Shown here piece after piece: positions 16,673-25,598 of a stretch of 64,000 bases of DNA; position 1 is the stretch's first letter; the number at the start of each line of letters is the position of its first letter. Source of the stretch: DAOUJW01 sp034421015. GTDB lineage: Bacteria; Chloroflexota; Dehalococcoidia; Lucifugimonadales; UBA2985. The DNA is taken from positions 1-64,000 of the forward strand of contig DAOUKT010000016.1 of assembly GCA_034421015.1 (NCBI GenBank). Direction: 5' to 3'. Position numbers and translations under genes: made by a program. The notes under the pieces are model-generated. The model did not search any database and had not been told where the DNA came from. It was given only the letters and a program-made list of their open reading frames with translations.

Positions 16673-18502
16673 TCACTTGGCGGGAATTATGATATCGATA
16701 TTTCCCCAGCATACGACGGCGCCGTCCACCTTAACCCCGCAGGTGTGCCCAAGCCAGGCGCTGACCGAGATAAACTCCCCCTCCGGCGGCGTCGCTCGGC
16801 CGAGGTCATCATCGCCCCAGCAGGCTGCGGAGCCGTCCGCCCTCACCCCGCACGTGTGGAAAATCCCCGCGCTGACGGAGGCAAACTCCCCTTCCGGAGG
16901 CGTCGCTCGGCCACCCCTATCCGACCCCCAGCAGTCGACGGCGCCGTCCACCCTAACCCCGCAGGTGTGGTCAGACCCGGCGCTGACGCTGGCGAACTCC
17001 CCATCCGGCGGCATGGTCCGGCCCTCATAATCCGACCCCCAGCAGTCGACGGCACCGTCCACTCTAACCCCGCAGGTGTGATATACGCCCGCGCTGACGC
17101 CGGCGAACTCCCCCTCCGGCGGCGTCGCTTGGCCGTCGTCATCCCATCCCCAGCAGGCCACGGAGCCGTCCGTCATCACCCCGCAGGTGTGCGACCCACC
17201 CCCGGCGCTGACGCTGATGAACTCACCCTCCGGAGGCGTCGATTGACCGTAGGCATCAACGCCCCAGCAGGCCACGGAGCCGTCCGTCCTCAACCCACAG
17301 GTGTGCCAGCCCCCCGCGCTGACGGAGGCGAACTCCCCATCAGGCGGCAAGGCCTCGCCATAATGATCGTACCCCCCCCAGCAGGCCACGGAGCCGTCCG
17401 TCCTCACGCCGCAGGTGTGCTCCCCCCCGGCGCTGACGCCGGCGAACTCACCCTCCGGTGTCGTCGATTGGCCGAACTCATCAACGCCCCAGCAGGCCAC
17501 GGAGCCGTCCGTCCTCAACCCACAGGTGTGGACAAGCCCCGCGCTGACGGAGACGAACTCACCCCGTGGCGGCGTGGCCTCTCCATATCTATTGTCCCCC
17601 CAGCAGGCCACGGAGCCGTCCGTCTTCAACCCGCAGGAGTGCACCCCCCCGGCGCTGACGCCGGCGAACTCACCCTCCGGCGGCACCCGGCCATCATCGT
17701 ACGCCTCCCCCCAGCAGGCCACGGAGCCGTCCGTCTTCAACCCACAGGTGCTCAGCCCCCCGGCGCTGACGCTGGCGAACTCACCCTCCGGCGTCGTCGC
17801 TCGGCCGGACACGTTAGCGCCCCAGCAGGACACAGAGCCGTCCGCCCTCACGCCGCAGGCGTACCCATCCCCGGCGCTGACACCGGTGAACTCACCCTCC
17901 GGCGGCGTCGCTTTGCCGTAGGTACCCCACCCCCAGCAGGCCACGGAGCCGTCCGTCCTCAACCCGCAGGCGTACCCATCCCCGGCGCTGACACCGGTGA
18001 ACTCACCCTCCGGCGTCGTCGCTTGGCCATAATCGTACGCCCACCCCCAGCAGGCCACGGAGCCGTCCGTCCTCAACCCGCAGGTGTGACGCCCCCCCGC
18101 GCTGACTGAGGCGAACTCCCCATCCGGCGGCGTGGACTGGCCGTCATTATCGAGACCCCAGCAGGCGACGGAGCCGTCCGCCCTCACCACGCAGGTGTGA
18201 GAATCCCCGGCGCTGACGCTGGAAAGGCTTAGCCTATTCCGATCTCCCATGGAGGCCGTACCGGACCCACCGGTGGCCGCCGAGCCGGCGCTGTCATCCC
18301 TGGCTGCCGTTGGCGGCGCCTCCGTGGGCGCTGCACCGGAGCCACCCGCTACCGTCTCCGTGGCCTCCGAGCCGGCGCTCTCATCTTCTCCGCCTCCACA
18401 AGCCGCAAGCCCCAAGACTGCCGCCGTCACCAGCAGAACCAGGACCCCTGGCAGGGAAGTCCCCAGACGCCTCCTACAGAAACTACTCTCTCTGTTGCTC
18501 AT
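16673..18502 (-). CDS. RCC1-repeat (BLIP-II-like) lipoprotein
   Basis: This 609-residue lipoprotein has a lipobox (GLAACG, Cys about 35) and a Thr/Ser/Ala-rich linker to about 90. Fourteen near-identical repeats of about 37 residues follow: SVSAGxxHTCGLRTDGSVAC, then WG, a variable DxxGQATPP, and EGEFA. RCC1 repeats build beta-propellers, so 14 repeats suggest two seven-bladed propellers on the cell surface. Each repeat has two cysteines (HTCG, ACWG), which could form a disulfide in every blade. The role is probably binding or adhesion; ligand unknown. The last repeat is cut short (NIDIIIPAK). Confidence 0.88.
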   Translation of the reverse strand: MSNRESSFCRRRLGTSLPGVLVLLVTAAVLGLAACGGGEDESAGSEATETVAGGSGAAPTEAPPTAARDDSAGSAATGGSGTASMGDRNRLSLSSVSAGDSHTCVVRADGSVACWGLDNDGQSTPPDGEFASVSAGGRHTCGLRTDGSVACWGWAYDYGQATTPEGEFTGVSAGDGYACGLRTDGSVACWGWGTYGKATPPEGEFTGVSAGDGYACGVRADGSVSCWGANVSGRATTPEGEFASVSAGGLSTCGLKTDGSVACWGEAYDDGRVPPEGEFAGVSAGGVHSCGLKTDGSVACWGDNRYGEATPPRGEFVSVSAGLVHTCGLRTDGSVACWGVDEFGQSTTPEGEFAGVSAGGEHTCGVRTDGSVACWGGYDHYGEALPPDGEFASVSAGGWHTCGLRTDGSVACWGVDAYGQSTPPEGEFISVSAGGGSHTCGVMTDGSVACWGWDDDGQATPPEGEFAGVSAGVYHTCGVRVDGAVDCWGSDYEGRTMPPDGEFASVSAGSDHTCGVRVDGAVDCWGSDRGGRATPPEGEFASVSAGIFHTCGVRADGSAACWGDDDLGRATPPEGEFISVSAWLGHTCGVKVDGAVVCWGNIDIIIPAK

Positions 18503-18645
18503 AACCGCACCTCTCTCGATGGAATCCGTCCCAGAGTCGCTCAGCTACGCCAATATTATATCCCAAGCCGGAGGGAGGGTCCCTTGGGGAGCGTAGACAA
18601 CACCCAGGTATCCCTGAGCGGGCGAGTTATGAGTACAGTACGTAA

Positions 18646-18721
18646 TGGTACCCCTGCCCGGACTCGAACCGGGGCACTCGGTTTAGGAAACCGATGCTCT
18701 ATCCGCCTGAGCTACAGGGGC
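18646..18721 (-). tRNA. tRNA-Arg(CCT)
   Basis: Acceptor GCCCCTG with CAGGGGT (first pair G-T), anticodon stem TCGGT/ACCGA around TTCCTAA (anticodon CCT), T stem CCCGG/CCGGG, and A73. The three bases after the discriminator are CCA, so the end may be encoded, unlike the other tRNAs here. Confidence 0.95.
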
Positions 18722-18772
18722 ACTACAAGCAATTGTGCCACTCTTTGGCTGTCTTGTCGAATCCCCGGGCGG

Positions 18773-19324
18773 CTAGCCCTCCGCCTGTCCACCTGCCGCG
18801 CGCTCGTCTGAGAGGGCTTCCCATCGATCCCGCATCAGCTCCATCTGCAGGAACTCGTAGCCGCTTCTCTTGACCTCCCGGAGGGGGATGAAGCCGCTCT
18901 TCTGGAAGGACTTCTGGGCGCGCACGTTCCACTTCAGGGTGTGCAGGTATATCCGCTTCAGGGTTGTGGTGTTGAAGACGTGGCTCACCAGGGTGTTGAC
19001 CACGTCCGTGCCGTAGCCCTGGTTCCAGTAGTCCTTGTCTCCAATCATAATGCCAAGCTCCGCCTGGCCCCTGGAGGTGTCTATATCGTAGTACATGCAG
19101 TTGCCGATGAGCTTCTCGTCCAGGGTCTCCACTGCGAACCGCTTTGACCACGGCACCGGGTGCCGGAGCTCGTCTTCAAAGAGCCTCAGGAAGCTGTGGT
19201 AGGACATGCGCAGGGGAGTCGTGGCGTCCAGCGCCGACAGCTCCTCGTCCGTGCGCCAGGCGTAGTCGGTTGGGGCGTCCTCCAGCCTCTTCTCCCTGAG
19301 GACGGTTATCTCTCCCTTAATCAT
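18773..19324 (-). CDS. RimJ/RimL-type GNAT acetyltransferase
   Basis: The protein of 183 residues has RimJ/L-family features: an early TVLREKRLEDAP segment, the acetyl-CoA loop MIGDKDYWNQGYGTDVV, and KRIYLHTLKWNVRAQKSFQK followed by SGF. It probably acetylates a protein N-terminus or small amine. GGGG precedes its ATG. It overlaps the upstream Nudix gene by 8 nt, so the two are co-transcribed. Confidence 0.8.
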   Translation of the reverse strand: MIKGEITVLREKRLEDAPTDYAWRTDEELSALDATTPLRMSYHSFLRLFEDELRHPVPWSKRFAVETLDEKLIGNCMYYDIDTSRGQAELGIMIGDKDYWNQGYGTDVVNTLVSHVFNTTTLKRIYLHTLKWNVRAQKSFQKSGFIPLREVKRSGYEFLQMELMRDRWEALSDERAAGGQAEG

Positions 19325-19838
19325 GGGACCCCTTCTCGGCGGCCTTCCGGGAGACCATCTTCATCGCCTTCTCCACAATCTTTGCCTCGTTCCTGTAGGA
19401 CAGCGTGCGAAGCGCCTCATGGTCGCGGCGCCAGTGGACGGCGTCGAACTCCCGGTCGTGCTCGCTGATGGAGCCTCCGGTGGGGCTCATCAGGTAGAAG
19501 TGGACGGTCTTGTGGCACCGGACGCCGTCGCTGGAGCGAACAAACCAGTACTGGATGTTGTCTATGGGGGCTTCCAGCGCAACCTTCAACCCGGTCTCCT
19601 CCGTCACCTCCCTTACGGCCGTCTCCTCCATTGTCTCGCCCGGGTCCGGGGTGCCCTTGGGAAGGCCCCACGTCCAGCCCTCCTGGGACTTGAAGCCGCC
19701 TATCACAATCTCCACGCCGTCGCCCGTCACCCTGTACACCACCCCGCCGGCTGAAACGGGATACTCTATCCTCTCGTTAGCTGCCAAGTCTGCACCCCTG
19801 ACCGGAGTTGCTTTTCTGCTGGCATATTCTATTTCCAA
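19317..19838 (-). CDS. Nudix hydrolase
   Basis: The complete Nudix box is present: GTPDPGETMEETAVREVTEE, then TGL, matching Gx5Ex7REUxEExGU. Total length 173 residues. EYPVSAGGVVYRVTGDGVEI and WTWGLPKG are typical of the Ap4A or NDP-X pyrophosphatase subgroup with a house-cleaning role. The TTG start at 19838 is the best in-frame candidate but not certain. It leads the Nudix-acetyltransferase pair. Confidence 0.88.
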   Translation of the reverse strand: MEIEYASRKATPVRGADLAANERIEYPVSAGGVVYRVTGDGVEIVIGGFKSQEGWTWGLPKGTPDPGETMEETAVREVTEETGLKVALEAPIDNIQYWFVRSSDGVRCHKTVHFYLMSPTGGSISEHDREFDAVHWRRDHEALRTLSYRNEAKIVEKAMKMVSRKAAEKGSHD

Positions 19839-19871
19839 CGTAAAAGTCTAGTCAAGGTCAGGCGTGGGACG

Positions 19872-20108
19872 GGTATCCTCTATACGTTAAACGTGTTGGT
19901 ATTGACGGCGCTGGTTCTTGCCCGCTCATAGCCTGCCCCGCACTATATGCGGGGGTGAGCCAGTCGAACCATTTGAGTGGGCATTCAACCCCTTAAGGCT
20001 CCCGCTCATACCCTTCGACAAGCTCAGGGTGAGCGGGCAAAATGGGTACATGGCTGAAATCGCTCATGCCGAACTGTTCGAAGTAAATGAGCGGCGTCGA
20101 GCGCCATC
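19872..20108. mobile_element. MITE-like repeat, copy B (right end lost)
   Basis: Starts GGTATCCTCTATACG and continues with CGTGTTGGT and the shared CCCGCTCATAGCCTGCC core, then the TGAGTGGGC and ATGAGCGGCGTCG arms. The right terminal repeat expected after GCGTCGAGCGCCA is absent. It ends just upstream of the groES promoter (TTGACA at 20121), so an insertion or loss beside this promoter is plausible. Confidence 0.6.
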
Positions 20109-20120
20109 CGCCAATCGCGC

Positions 20121-20150
20121 TTGACACACATTTCCGCCCTTTCATATACT
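20121..20150 (+). promoter_or_regulatory. Sigma-70-type promoter of groES-groEL
   Basis: TTGACA at 20121-20126 and TATACT at 20145-20150 are separated by 18 nt. It lies just upstream of the CIRCE operator and about 80 nt before groES. Confidence 0.8.
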
Positions 20151-20160
20151 ACGAAATGGC

Positions 20161-20187
20161 TTAGCAATCGCGCGCGTCGACTGCTAA
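20161..20187 (+). promoter_or_regulatory. CIRCE operator (HrcA site)
   Basis: TTAGCAATC-N9-GACTGCTAA matches the CIRCE consensus TTAGCACTC-N9-GAGTGCTAA with one change in each arm. Flanking GGC and GCC (20158-20160, 20188-20190) extend the palindrome. It lies between promoter and groES, as for HrcA-repressed chaperonin operons; hrcA is not in this window. Confidence 0.88.
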
Positions 20188-20232
20188 GCCGGTGAAGATG
20201 CTGAAAACACTATGCAGAAGGAGGTATAGAAG

Positions 20233-20526
20233 GTGGCACGGAATTTCCAACCTTTAGGTGATCGTGTAGTGGTGCGGCCCATAGAGCGGGAAGAGGTCTC
20301 CGCGGGCGGCATCGTCCTGCCGGACACCGCCAAGGAGAAGCCTCAGGAGGGAGAGGTGGTCGCCGTGGGCAAGGGCCGGGTTGCCGACGACGGCAAGCTG
20401 ATAGAGATGGAGTCCAAGGTGGGCGACATCGTCATCTACTCCAGGTACGCCGGCAGCGAGTTCCGGGAGGAAGGCGAGGACTTCCTGGTCCTCAGGGAAA
20501 GCGACATTCTGGCAAAGATTTCCTAG
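20233..20526 (+). CDS. groES: Co-chaperonin GroES
   Basis: This 97-residue protein forms the heptameric lid on GroEL. The canonical FQPLGDRVVVRPIEREEVSA start, GGIVLPDTAKEKPQEGEVVA, and the closing FLVLRESDILAKI are all seen. The start is GTG, with AAGGAGG about 10 nt upstream. It is 32 nt before groEL, behind a CIRCE element, so heat-shock regulation by HrcA is likely. Confidence 0.97.
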   Translation: MARNFQPLGDRVVVRPIEREEVSAGGIVLPDTAKEKPQEGEVVAVGKGRVADDGKLIEMESKVGDIVIYSRYAGSEFREEGEDFLVLRESDILAKIS

Positions 20527-20558
20527 TCGACACTTACTAGATCTGGGAGGAAGAGAAA

Positions 20559-22166
20559 ATGGCGAAGCAGCTATCCTATTCCGAGGAGGCTCGGAAGCTA
20601 CTCAAGGCGGGCGCTGACCACTTGGCGGCGACTGTCAAGGTGACCCTCGGCCCACGGGGCCGGAACGTGATTCTGGACAAGGCCTTTGGCGCTCCCCTGG
20701 TCTGCAGCGACGGCGTGACCATCGCCAAGGAGATTTCTCTTGACGACCCCTTCGAGAACATGGGCGCTCAGCTCATCAAGGAGGCGGCCAGCAAGACCAA
20801 CGACGTGGCCGGCGACGGCACCACCACAGCGACGGTCCTGGCCCAGGCCATCATCAGCGAGGGCTTCAAGAACGTGACCGCCGGCGCAGACCCCATGTCC
20901 CTCAAGCGGGGTATCGACAAGGGCGTGGCGGCCGTAAGGGAAGCCATCCAGACTATGGCCACTCCCGTTGAGGGCAGGGACCAGATCGCCCAGGTGGCGT
21001 CCCTCTCCGCTCACGAGAACGAGATCGGCGAGCTTATTGCCGAGGTTATGGAGAAGGTGGGCAAGGACGGCGTCATCACGGTCGAGGAGTCCCGGGGCCT
21101 CCAGTACGAGAAGGAGTACGTGGAGGGGATGCAGTTCGACCGCGGCTACATCAGCCCCTACTTCATCACCAACGCCGACCGCATGGAGTCCGTAATTGAG
21201 GACCCCTACATTCTCATCACCGACAAGAAGGTCACGGCGGTGTCCGACATGCTGCCGGCCCTGGAGAACGCCCTGAAGGTGACCAAGAACGTGGTGGTCA
21301 TTGCTGAAGACGTTGAGGGCGAGGCTCTCGCGACCCTGGTTGTCAACAAGCTGCGCGGCACCCTCAGCCCCCTGGCTGTGAAGGCCCCGGGCTTCGGCGA
21401 CCGCCGCAAGTCCATGCTTGAGGACATGGCCATCCTGACCGGCGCGCAGATCATCAGCGAGGAGACGGGCCGCAGGTTCGACTCCGTTACGGCGGAGGAC
21501 CTGGGACGCGCCCGCCGGGTGGTAGCCAGCAAGGAGGAGACCACCATCGTCGGCGGCTCAGGCTCGGACGGGGACATCCAGGCCCGCATCAACTCCATCA
21601 AGGGCCAGCTGGAGGAGTCCACCTCCGACTACGACAGGGAGAAGCTCCAGGAGCGAATGGCCAAGCTGGCCGGCGGCGTTGCGATCGTCAAGGTCGGGGC
21701 CGCTACGGAGATCGAGCTGAAGGAGAAGAAGGCCAGGGTGGAGGACGCGCTGTCCGCGACCCGGGCCGCCGTGGAAGAGGGGATTGTCCCCGGTGGCGGA
21801 GTGGCCCTCATCAGGGCGCTGGAAGCTCTGAAGAGCGTGGATGTCACGGGCGACGAGGCCACGGGCGTCCGCATCCTCCAGCGCGCCATGGAGGAGCCCA
21901 TCAGGCTAATCTCCGAGAACTCCGGCTACGAGGGCTCGGTTGTCCTCAACAAGGTCCGCGAGGGCGAGGGCGACTGGGGCTTCGACGCCGACTCCGAGGA
22001 GTACGGGCCTCTGCTGGAGAAGGGCATCATGGACCCGGCAAAGGTGACCCGCGCGGCGGTGGAGAACGGGGCCAGCGTGGCCACCATGATCCTCACCACC
22101 GAGTCCCTGGTGACGGACATCCCGGACAAGAACCCGGCGCCTCCAATGCCTCCAATGGAGTACTAG
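20559..22166 (+). CDS. groEL: Chaperonin GroEL
   Basis: Full-length (535 residues) Hsp60 chaperonin that folds cytosolic proteins with GroES and ATP. The ATP-site motif AGDGTTTATVLA and the equatorial TLGPRGRNVILDKAFG segment are present, as is the apical-domain stretch. The C-terminus ends in PAPPMPPMEY and lacks the long GGM tail of many GroELs. GGGAGG precedes the ATG. A strong hairpin terminator follows 20 nt after the stop. Confidence 0.98.
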   Translation: MAKQLSYSEEARKLLKAGADHLAATVKVTLGPRGRNVILDKAFGAPLVCSDGVTIAKEISLDDPFENMGAQLIKEAASKTNDVAGDGTTTATVLAQAIISEGFKNVTAGADPMSLKRGIDKGVAAVREAIQTMATPVEGRDQIAQVASLSAHENEIGELIAEVMEKVGKDGVITVEESRGLQYEKEYVEGMQFDRGYISPYFITNADRMESVIEDPYILITDKKVTAVSDMLPALENALKVTKNVVVIAEDVEGEALATLVVNKLRGTLSPLAVKAPGFGDRRKSMLEDMAILTGAQIISEETGRRFDSVTAEDLGRARRVVASKEETTIVGGSGSDGDIQARINSIKGQLEESTSDYDREKLQERMAKLAGGVAIVKVGAATEIELKEKKARVEDALSATRAAVEEGIVPGGGVALIRALEALKSVDVTGDEATGVRILQRAMEEPIRLISENSGYEGSVVLNKVREGEGDWGFDADSEEYGPLLEKGIMDPAKVTRAAVENGASVATMILTTESLVTDIPDKNPAPPMPPMEY

Positions 22167-22187
22167 GCTCCACAGCATAGAGGATGA

Positions 22188-22223
22188 AGAAGGGCCTCGC
22201 CGGTACGCCGGCGAGGCCCTTCT
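22188..22223 (+). terminator. Terminator of groES-groEL
   Basis: A perfect stem of 15-16 bp, GAAGGGCCTCGCCGG and CCGGCGAGGCCCTTC around TACG, followed by TCTTTC. It sits just past the groEL stop. Confidence 0.85.
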
Positions 22224-22259
22224 CTTTCGGAGCTACTACGGTCGGCCTAACGTTCCGCG

Positions 22260-22508
22260 CTACATCCCTGCAAGGTTTGACCTGAACAGCCTGAGGACAT
22301 GCTCGAATCCCTCTTGTCTCGCCGGGCTGGCATCAAGGTCAAACCCCGGGCCGCTCTCTTCCAACTGCCTGATTCGGTTGTCATCGGGATCAAGCCCCGT
22401 ATGGTGCGCGACAATGGCTATCAGCCCCACAAGGGCCTCCAGGCCAGCCTCACTAGCATCAGAGTGCGTCCGAAAAGATTCCATCAGCCTATCCATTGGA
22501 GACTCCAT
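22260..22508 (-). CDS. Small hypothetical protein
   Basis: An 82-residue acidic helical protein of no family I recognise (MESPMDRLMESFRTHSDASE; ends RLFRSNLAGM). I chose the ATG at 22508 because AAGGAG lies 6 nt before it. An in-frame GTG at 22586, overlapping the stop of the upstream membrane-protein gene, would extend it to 108 residues. It probably ends the rsmG transcript. Confidence 0.5.
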   Translation of the reverse strand: MESPMDRLMESFRTHSDASEAGLEALVGLIAIVAHHTGLDPDDNRIRQLEESGPGFDLDASPARQEGFEHVLRLFRSNLAGM

Positions 22509-22582
22509 AACATTCTCCTTTACTGCTGCTACGCTTATTGGCCCGAATCCGATGGCTGTAGACGTACCGGAGACTGCGAAAC

Positions 22583-23596
22583 TCACTCGGCCGGGAGGTC
22601 GCCTGCGCTGGGCTGGCTGCCGCCGGAGGCCTTCCGGCCCCAGTTGCGGCTGGCCTGGTACAGCAGGAAGAACACTGCTCCCAGAACTACAATGCTCAGG
22701 TAGCTGATGGAGCGGTCCAGAAGGGCCACGGATATGGCCTCGCTGCGGGGCAGGCTGAGGGTCAGCAGCCCCAGAATGCCAGGCTCAACTATGCCCAACC
22801 CCCCGGGAGTTATGGGAACAGTAGTCAGCATTGCGTTGGCCAGGGTCACGAACAGCACCAGCGAGAAGCTGACGTCCACGGAGAGGTCCAGGGCCTGTAT
22901 CACGAAGAAGAGGCGCCCCACCTCCGTGAGCCATATCAGCAGGCTCAGCAAGAATAGTAAGGGAAGCTGCTTGAAGCTCTCCATCGTTCCCTGGTGAAAG
23001 CGATCGTAGGGCTCCCTGAGGCGGCCCGGGAGGAATCTCGCCAGGTTCCGGCCGAACTGTTTCATCGCCACCAGCATCCCCAGGCCTATGAACACAAGCA
23101 GGGCGGCTATCCCCAGGAACAGCGGAATGCCTCCCACGTCTCCGCCTGCGTAGACGGCCAGTCCGGCCATGACCAGTAGCAGGAACACCATGACCACGTC
23201 CAGCACTCGCTCTGCCAGCACAGTGCCGATGGCGCGGGGGAACTCCGCGCCCGTGTCCTGGGTGAAGACGTAGGCGCGGTAGGCGTCGCCCAATCGGAAC
23301 CACGTGACGGCGTTGGCGAACCAGCCCAGGAAGACGTAGCCTCCGAAGGTTAGCACGGAGGGCGTCCTGACGGTGTCCGGGCCCAGGACGCCGGCGCTGT
23401 GCAGCATAATGCGCCATCGCAGGCCCCTGAGCAGGAACCCGAAGTAGTATGAGGCGAAGGCCGTCAGGTACAGGTAGACGTTGCTGCCCCTGAGAATGGC
23501 CCAGGTCTCCTCCCAGTCGATGTTGAAGCGCGTCACCAGAAGCAGCAGGAACATCACCGCTATGATGAATGAGATGAGGGTTGGCAGGGAGAGCAC
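22583..23596 (-). CDS. Lysylphosphatidylglycerol synthase-like transmembrane protein (UPF0104)
   Basis: A polytopic protein of 337 residues with about eight helices. The signatures RGLRWRIMLHSAG, FRLGDAYRAY, AERVLDVVMVF, and VPITPGGLGIVEPGI are those of the LPG-synthase transmembrane (AglD/UPF0104) family. Members flip or modify lipid-linked sugars or aminoacyl-lipids, but without a catalytic C-terminal domain the activity is unknown. The GTG start lies 48 nt after rsmG, on the same strand. Confidence 0.85.
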   Translation of the reverse strand: MLSLPTLISFIIAVMFLLLLVTRFNIDWEETWAILRGSNVYLYLTAFASYYFGFLLRGLRWRIMLHSAGVLGPDTVRTPSVLTFGGYVFLGWFANAVTWFRLGDAYRAYVFTQDTGAEFPRAIGTVLAERVLDVVMVFLLLVMAGLAVYAGGDVGGIPLFLGIAALLVFIGLGMLVAMKQFGRNLARFLPGRLREPYDRFHQGTMESFKQLPLLFLLSLLIWLTEVGRLFFVIQALDLSVDVSFSLVLFVTLANAMLTTVPITPGGLGIVEPGILGLLTLSLPRSEAISVALLDRSISYLSIVVLGAVFFLLYQASRNWGRKASGGSQPSAGDLPAE

Positions 23597-23643
23597 CCGC
23601 CTCTTCAGGGAGATCGCCCTGCTCTCATTGCCGGATGGGTCTC

Positions 23644-24390
23644 TCAGGCCGGGGATGGCCGCACCTCCGTCAGCGGGCGTTTGGCCGGGATGCCCGGCCT
23701 GCGGGGATAGCGGTCCGGCGACTTAGCGACCTTCCGCAGGACGACCAGCCACCGCGGGTCTCCGGGCTCAAAGTCGTCAACGACCTCTATGCGCTCCAGG
23801 GTCCCGCCCAGCAGCGATATGGCAGCCTCGGCCTCCTTCAGCTCGTCGTCTATTCCGGCCTTCTTCTGCGCCACAACGACGCCGCCCGGCCTGCAGAATG
23901 GCAGGGTCAGCTCCGCAAGAGCCGCCATGTGCGCCACGGCCCGGGCCGTCACAACGTCGAAGCGCTCTCTGAGTAGCGGCTCGTGGGCCAGTGTCTCGGC
24001 GCGCCCGTTCTCGACCTCCACGCCGTCCAGGCCAAGGGTTTCAACTATGTGACGGAGAAAGGCGGCCTTCTTCCCAACCGACTCTATCAGGGTCACGTGA
24101 AGGCCGGGCCAGGCAACCTTGAGGGGCAGGCCCGGAAACCCCGCCCCGCTGCCCACGTCCGCCAGAGCGCCGCCGGCCAGCGTCCCGTCCGGGATGACCC
24201 GCGCCACCGAGAGGGAGTCCAGAAAGTGCTTTGACGCGACCTCGCCAGGATCGACAATGGCGGTGAGGTTCACTGACCGATTCCACTCCACCAGCTCCTG
24301 GAAGTACAACCGGAACAGGGCATCCTTATCGGGCCCGAGGCCCAACGCCGGTAGACCGGTCTCCTGGAGAATTGCTTTCACCTGGCCCAC
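23644..24390 (-). CDS. rsmG: 16S rRNA m7G527 methyltransferase RsmG
   Basis: RsmG (GidB) methylates G527 of 16S rRNA using SAM. Visible motifs are WNRSVNLTAI, SKHFLDSLS, the SAM loop VGSGAGFPGLPL, and TARAVAHMAALAELTLP. Loss of this enzyme gives low-level streptomycin resistance in other bacteria. The start is ambiguous: GTG at 24390 with AAGGGG close upstream is given; GTG at 24381 and TTG at 24432 are also in frame. First gene of a transcript continuing into UPF0104. Confidence 0.93.
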   Translation of the reverse strand: MGQVKAILQETGLPALGLGPDKDALFRLYFQELVEWNRSVNLTAIVDPGEVASKHFLDSLSVARVIPDGTLAGGALADVGSGAGFPGLPLKVAWPGLHVTLIESVGKKAAFLRHIVETLGLDGVEVENGRAETLAHEPLLRERFDVVTARAVAHMAALAELTLPFCRPGGVVVAQKKAGIDDELKEAEAAISLLGGTLERIEVVDDFEPGDPRWLVVLRKVAKSPDRYPRRPGIPAKRPLTEVRPSPA

Positions 24391-24559
24391 TGTCCCCTTT
24401 GTGCGGTTAGAGTCCCTGCTGCAAACCTGCAAATTATATCACCGGCATCTGACTGAGCCTATCCCCGTCTTGAAGAGACGGTGGATACACTCCAACCCTT
24501 TTGTGCTATAATTCACGCTGAGCCATACGCTGAGGATGCCTTTTCAGGGACGGTCTCAT

Positions 24560-25588
24560 ATGTCTGTACTCTACGTAACCTCCAACCACCCAAGGGCGGG
24601 CAAGACGGCCGTAGCCGTGACCCTCGCCCGCAAGCTGTCCCAGGACGGCAAGTCGGCTGCACTCTTCAAGCCATTCAGCCCGTCGTCCGAGGGCGGGCAG
24701 ACGGACCCCGACGCGCAGGCTCTGAGGCAGGCGTCCGGCGCCCGGGGCGACGCTTCCGGCGACTGGCCCGCAGCCATTTCCCCGTCCGAGACCCTGCAGG
24801 GACCGGCCATTGACCGGGCCGTGGAGACTTCAAGGCAGGTCGGAGGCGGCGCTGATGTCACGGTGGTGGAGGGACTGAGCGGGCTGCACGATACTGTCGG
24901 GGCAAACTCCCTGGCGCTGGCCGAGGGGCTGGACGCACGGGTGGTGGTAGTCCTGGGATACTCGTCAGGCGCGGTCGCAGAAGAAGCCCGCACGGCCCGC
25001 AACCTCTTCGGCAACAGGCTGGCGGGGGTGATCATCAACGGCGTCACCCGCTACAAGGTGCGAGAGGTGAGGGATGTTCAGGCTCCCGCGCTGGAGGCCG
25101 ACGGCATCAGGGTCCTGGCGACCATCCCGGAGGACAGACGGCTTCTGGGCATGAGCGTGGAACAGTTGGCGGAGCATCTCGGCGGTCGGTTCCTCAGCTG
25201 GGAGGAGAAGAAGGACAACTTCGTGGAGCATTTCCTCATAGGCGGCCTGGTGCTGGACTGGGGCGTGCTCTACTTCGAGCGGTTCGAGAACAAGGCGGTC
25301 ATCGTCCGGGGCGATAAGCCGGACATTCAGATGGCGGCCCTGACAACGCCCACAAGCTGCATTGTCCTGACCGCGGGGCAGCCTCCAATCCAGTACGTGC
25401 AGTACGAGGCGGGCCAGGAGGAGGTCCCCCTGATTCAGGTGGACACCGACACTCTGGAAACCGCCGAGGCCCTTGAGTCGATCCAGGACAAGGCCCTGTT
25501 CGACCACCCGGTGAAGCAGGGGCAGTTCATGGAGTTGATGTCACGACACGGCAGCTGGGACGCCGTGTACCAGTCGCTGGGCGTATAG
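24560..25588 (+). CDS. BioD-like ATPase with DRTGG domain (phosphotransacetylase-associated family)
   Basis: A 342-residue protein with an N-terminal P-loop NTPase resembling dethiobiotin or cobyrinate synthases (TSNHPRAGKTAVAVTLARKL, VVEGLSGLHDT). The C-terminal part is a DRTGG domain (about 205-320; VEQLAEHLGG, FIIGGL-like FLIGGLVLDWG, KAVIVRGDKPDIQMAAL). Such proteins are linked in some bacteria to phosphotransacetylase regulation; here none is near. The ATG at 24560 is followed by the family's usual start. Its last 53 nt belong to a 63-bp direct repeat duplicated at 26034. Confidence 0.8.
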   Translation: MSVLYVTSNHPRAGKTAVAVTLARKLSQDGKSAALFKPFSPSSEGGQTDPDAQALRQASGARGDASGDWPAAISPSETLQGPAIDRAVETSRQVGGGADVTVVEGLSGLHDTVGANSLALAEGLDARVVVVLGYSSGAVAEEARTARNLFGNRLAGVIINGVTRYKVREVRDVQAPALEADGIRVLATIPEDRRLLGMSVEQLAEHLGGRFLSWEEKKDNFVEHFLIGGLVLDWGVLYFERFENKAVIVRGDKPDIQMAALTTPTSCIVLTAGQPPIQYVQYEAGQEEVPLIQVDTDTLETAEALESIQDKALFDHPVKQGQFMELMSRHGSWDAVYQSLGV

Positions 25589-25598
25589 CTCAGGACGC
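25536..25598. repeat. 63-bp direct repeat, copy 1
   Basis: Identical to 26034-26096 except for one base (C versus T at the CAGTCGCTGGG position). It covers the 3' end of the BioD-DRTGG gene and the last codons of the HEPN gene on the other strand. Confidence 0.92.

Noticed and set aside
16574..18109. 511-codon open frame opposite the RCC1-repeat gene
   Set aside because: It is a shadow of the in-phase 111-114 bp repeats on the coding strand. Its product is a low-complexity Arg/Pro/Gly repeat without signal or domain, and the opposite frame has lipobox and RCC1 motifs.
16900..18200. Regularly spaced repeats resembling a CRISPR array
   Set aside because: Repeats are 111-114 bp, directly adjacent and in frame within a protein-coding gene; there are no unique spacers of 30-40 bp and no cas genes. 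No CRISPR array is seen in the window.
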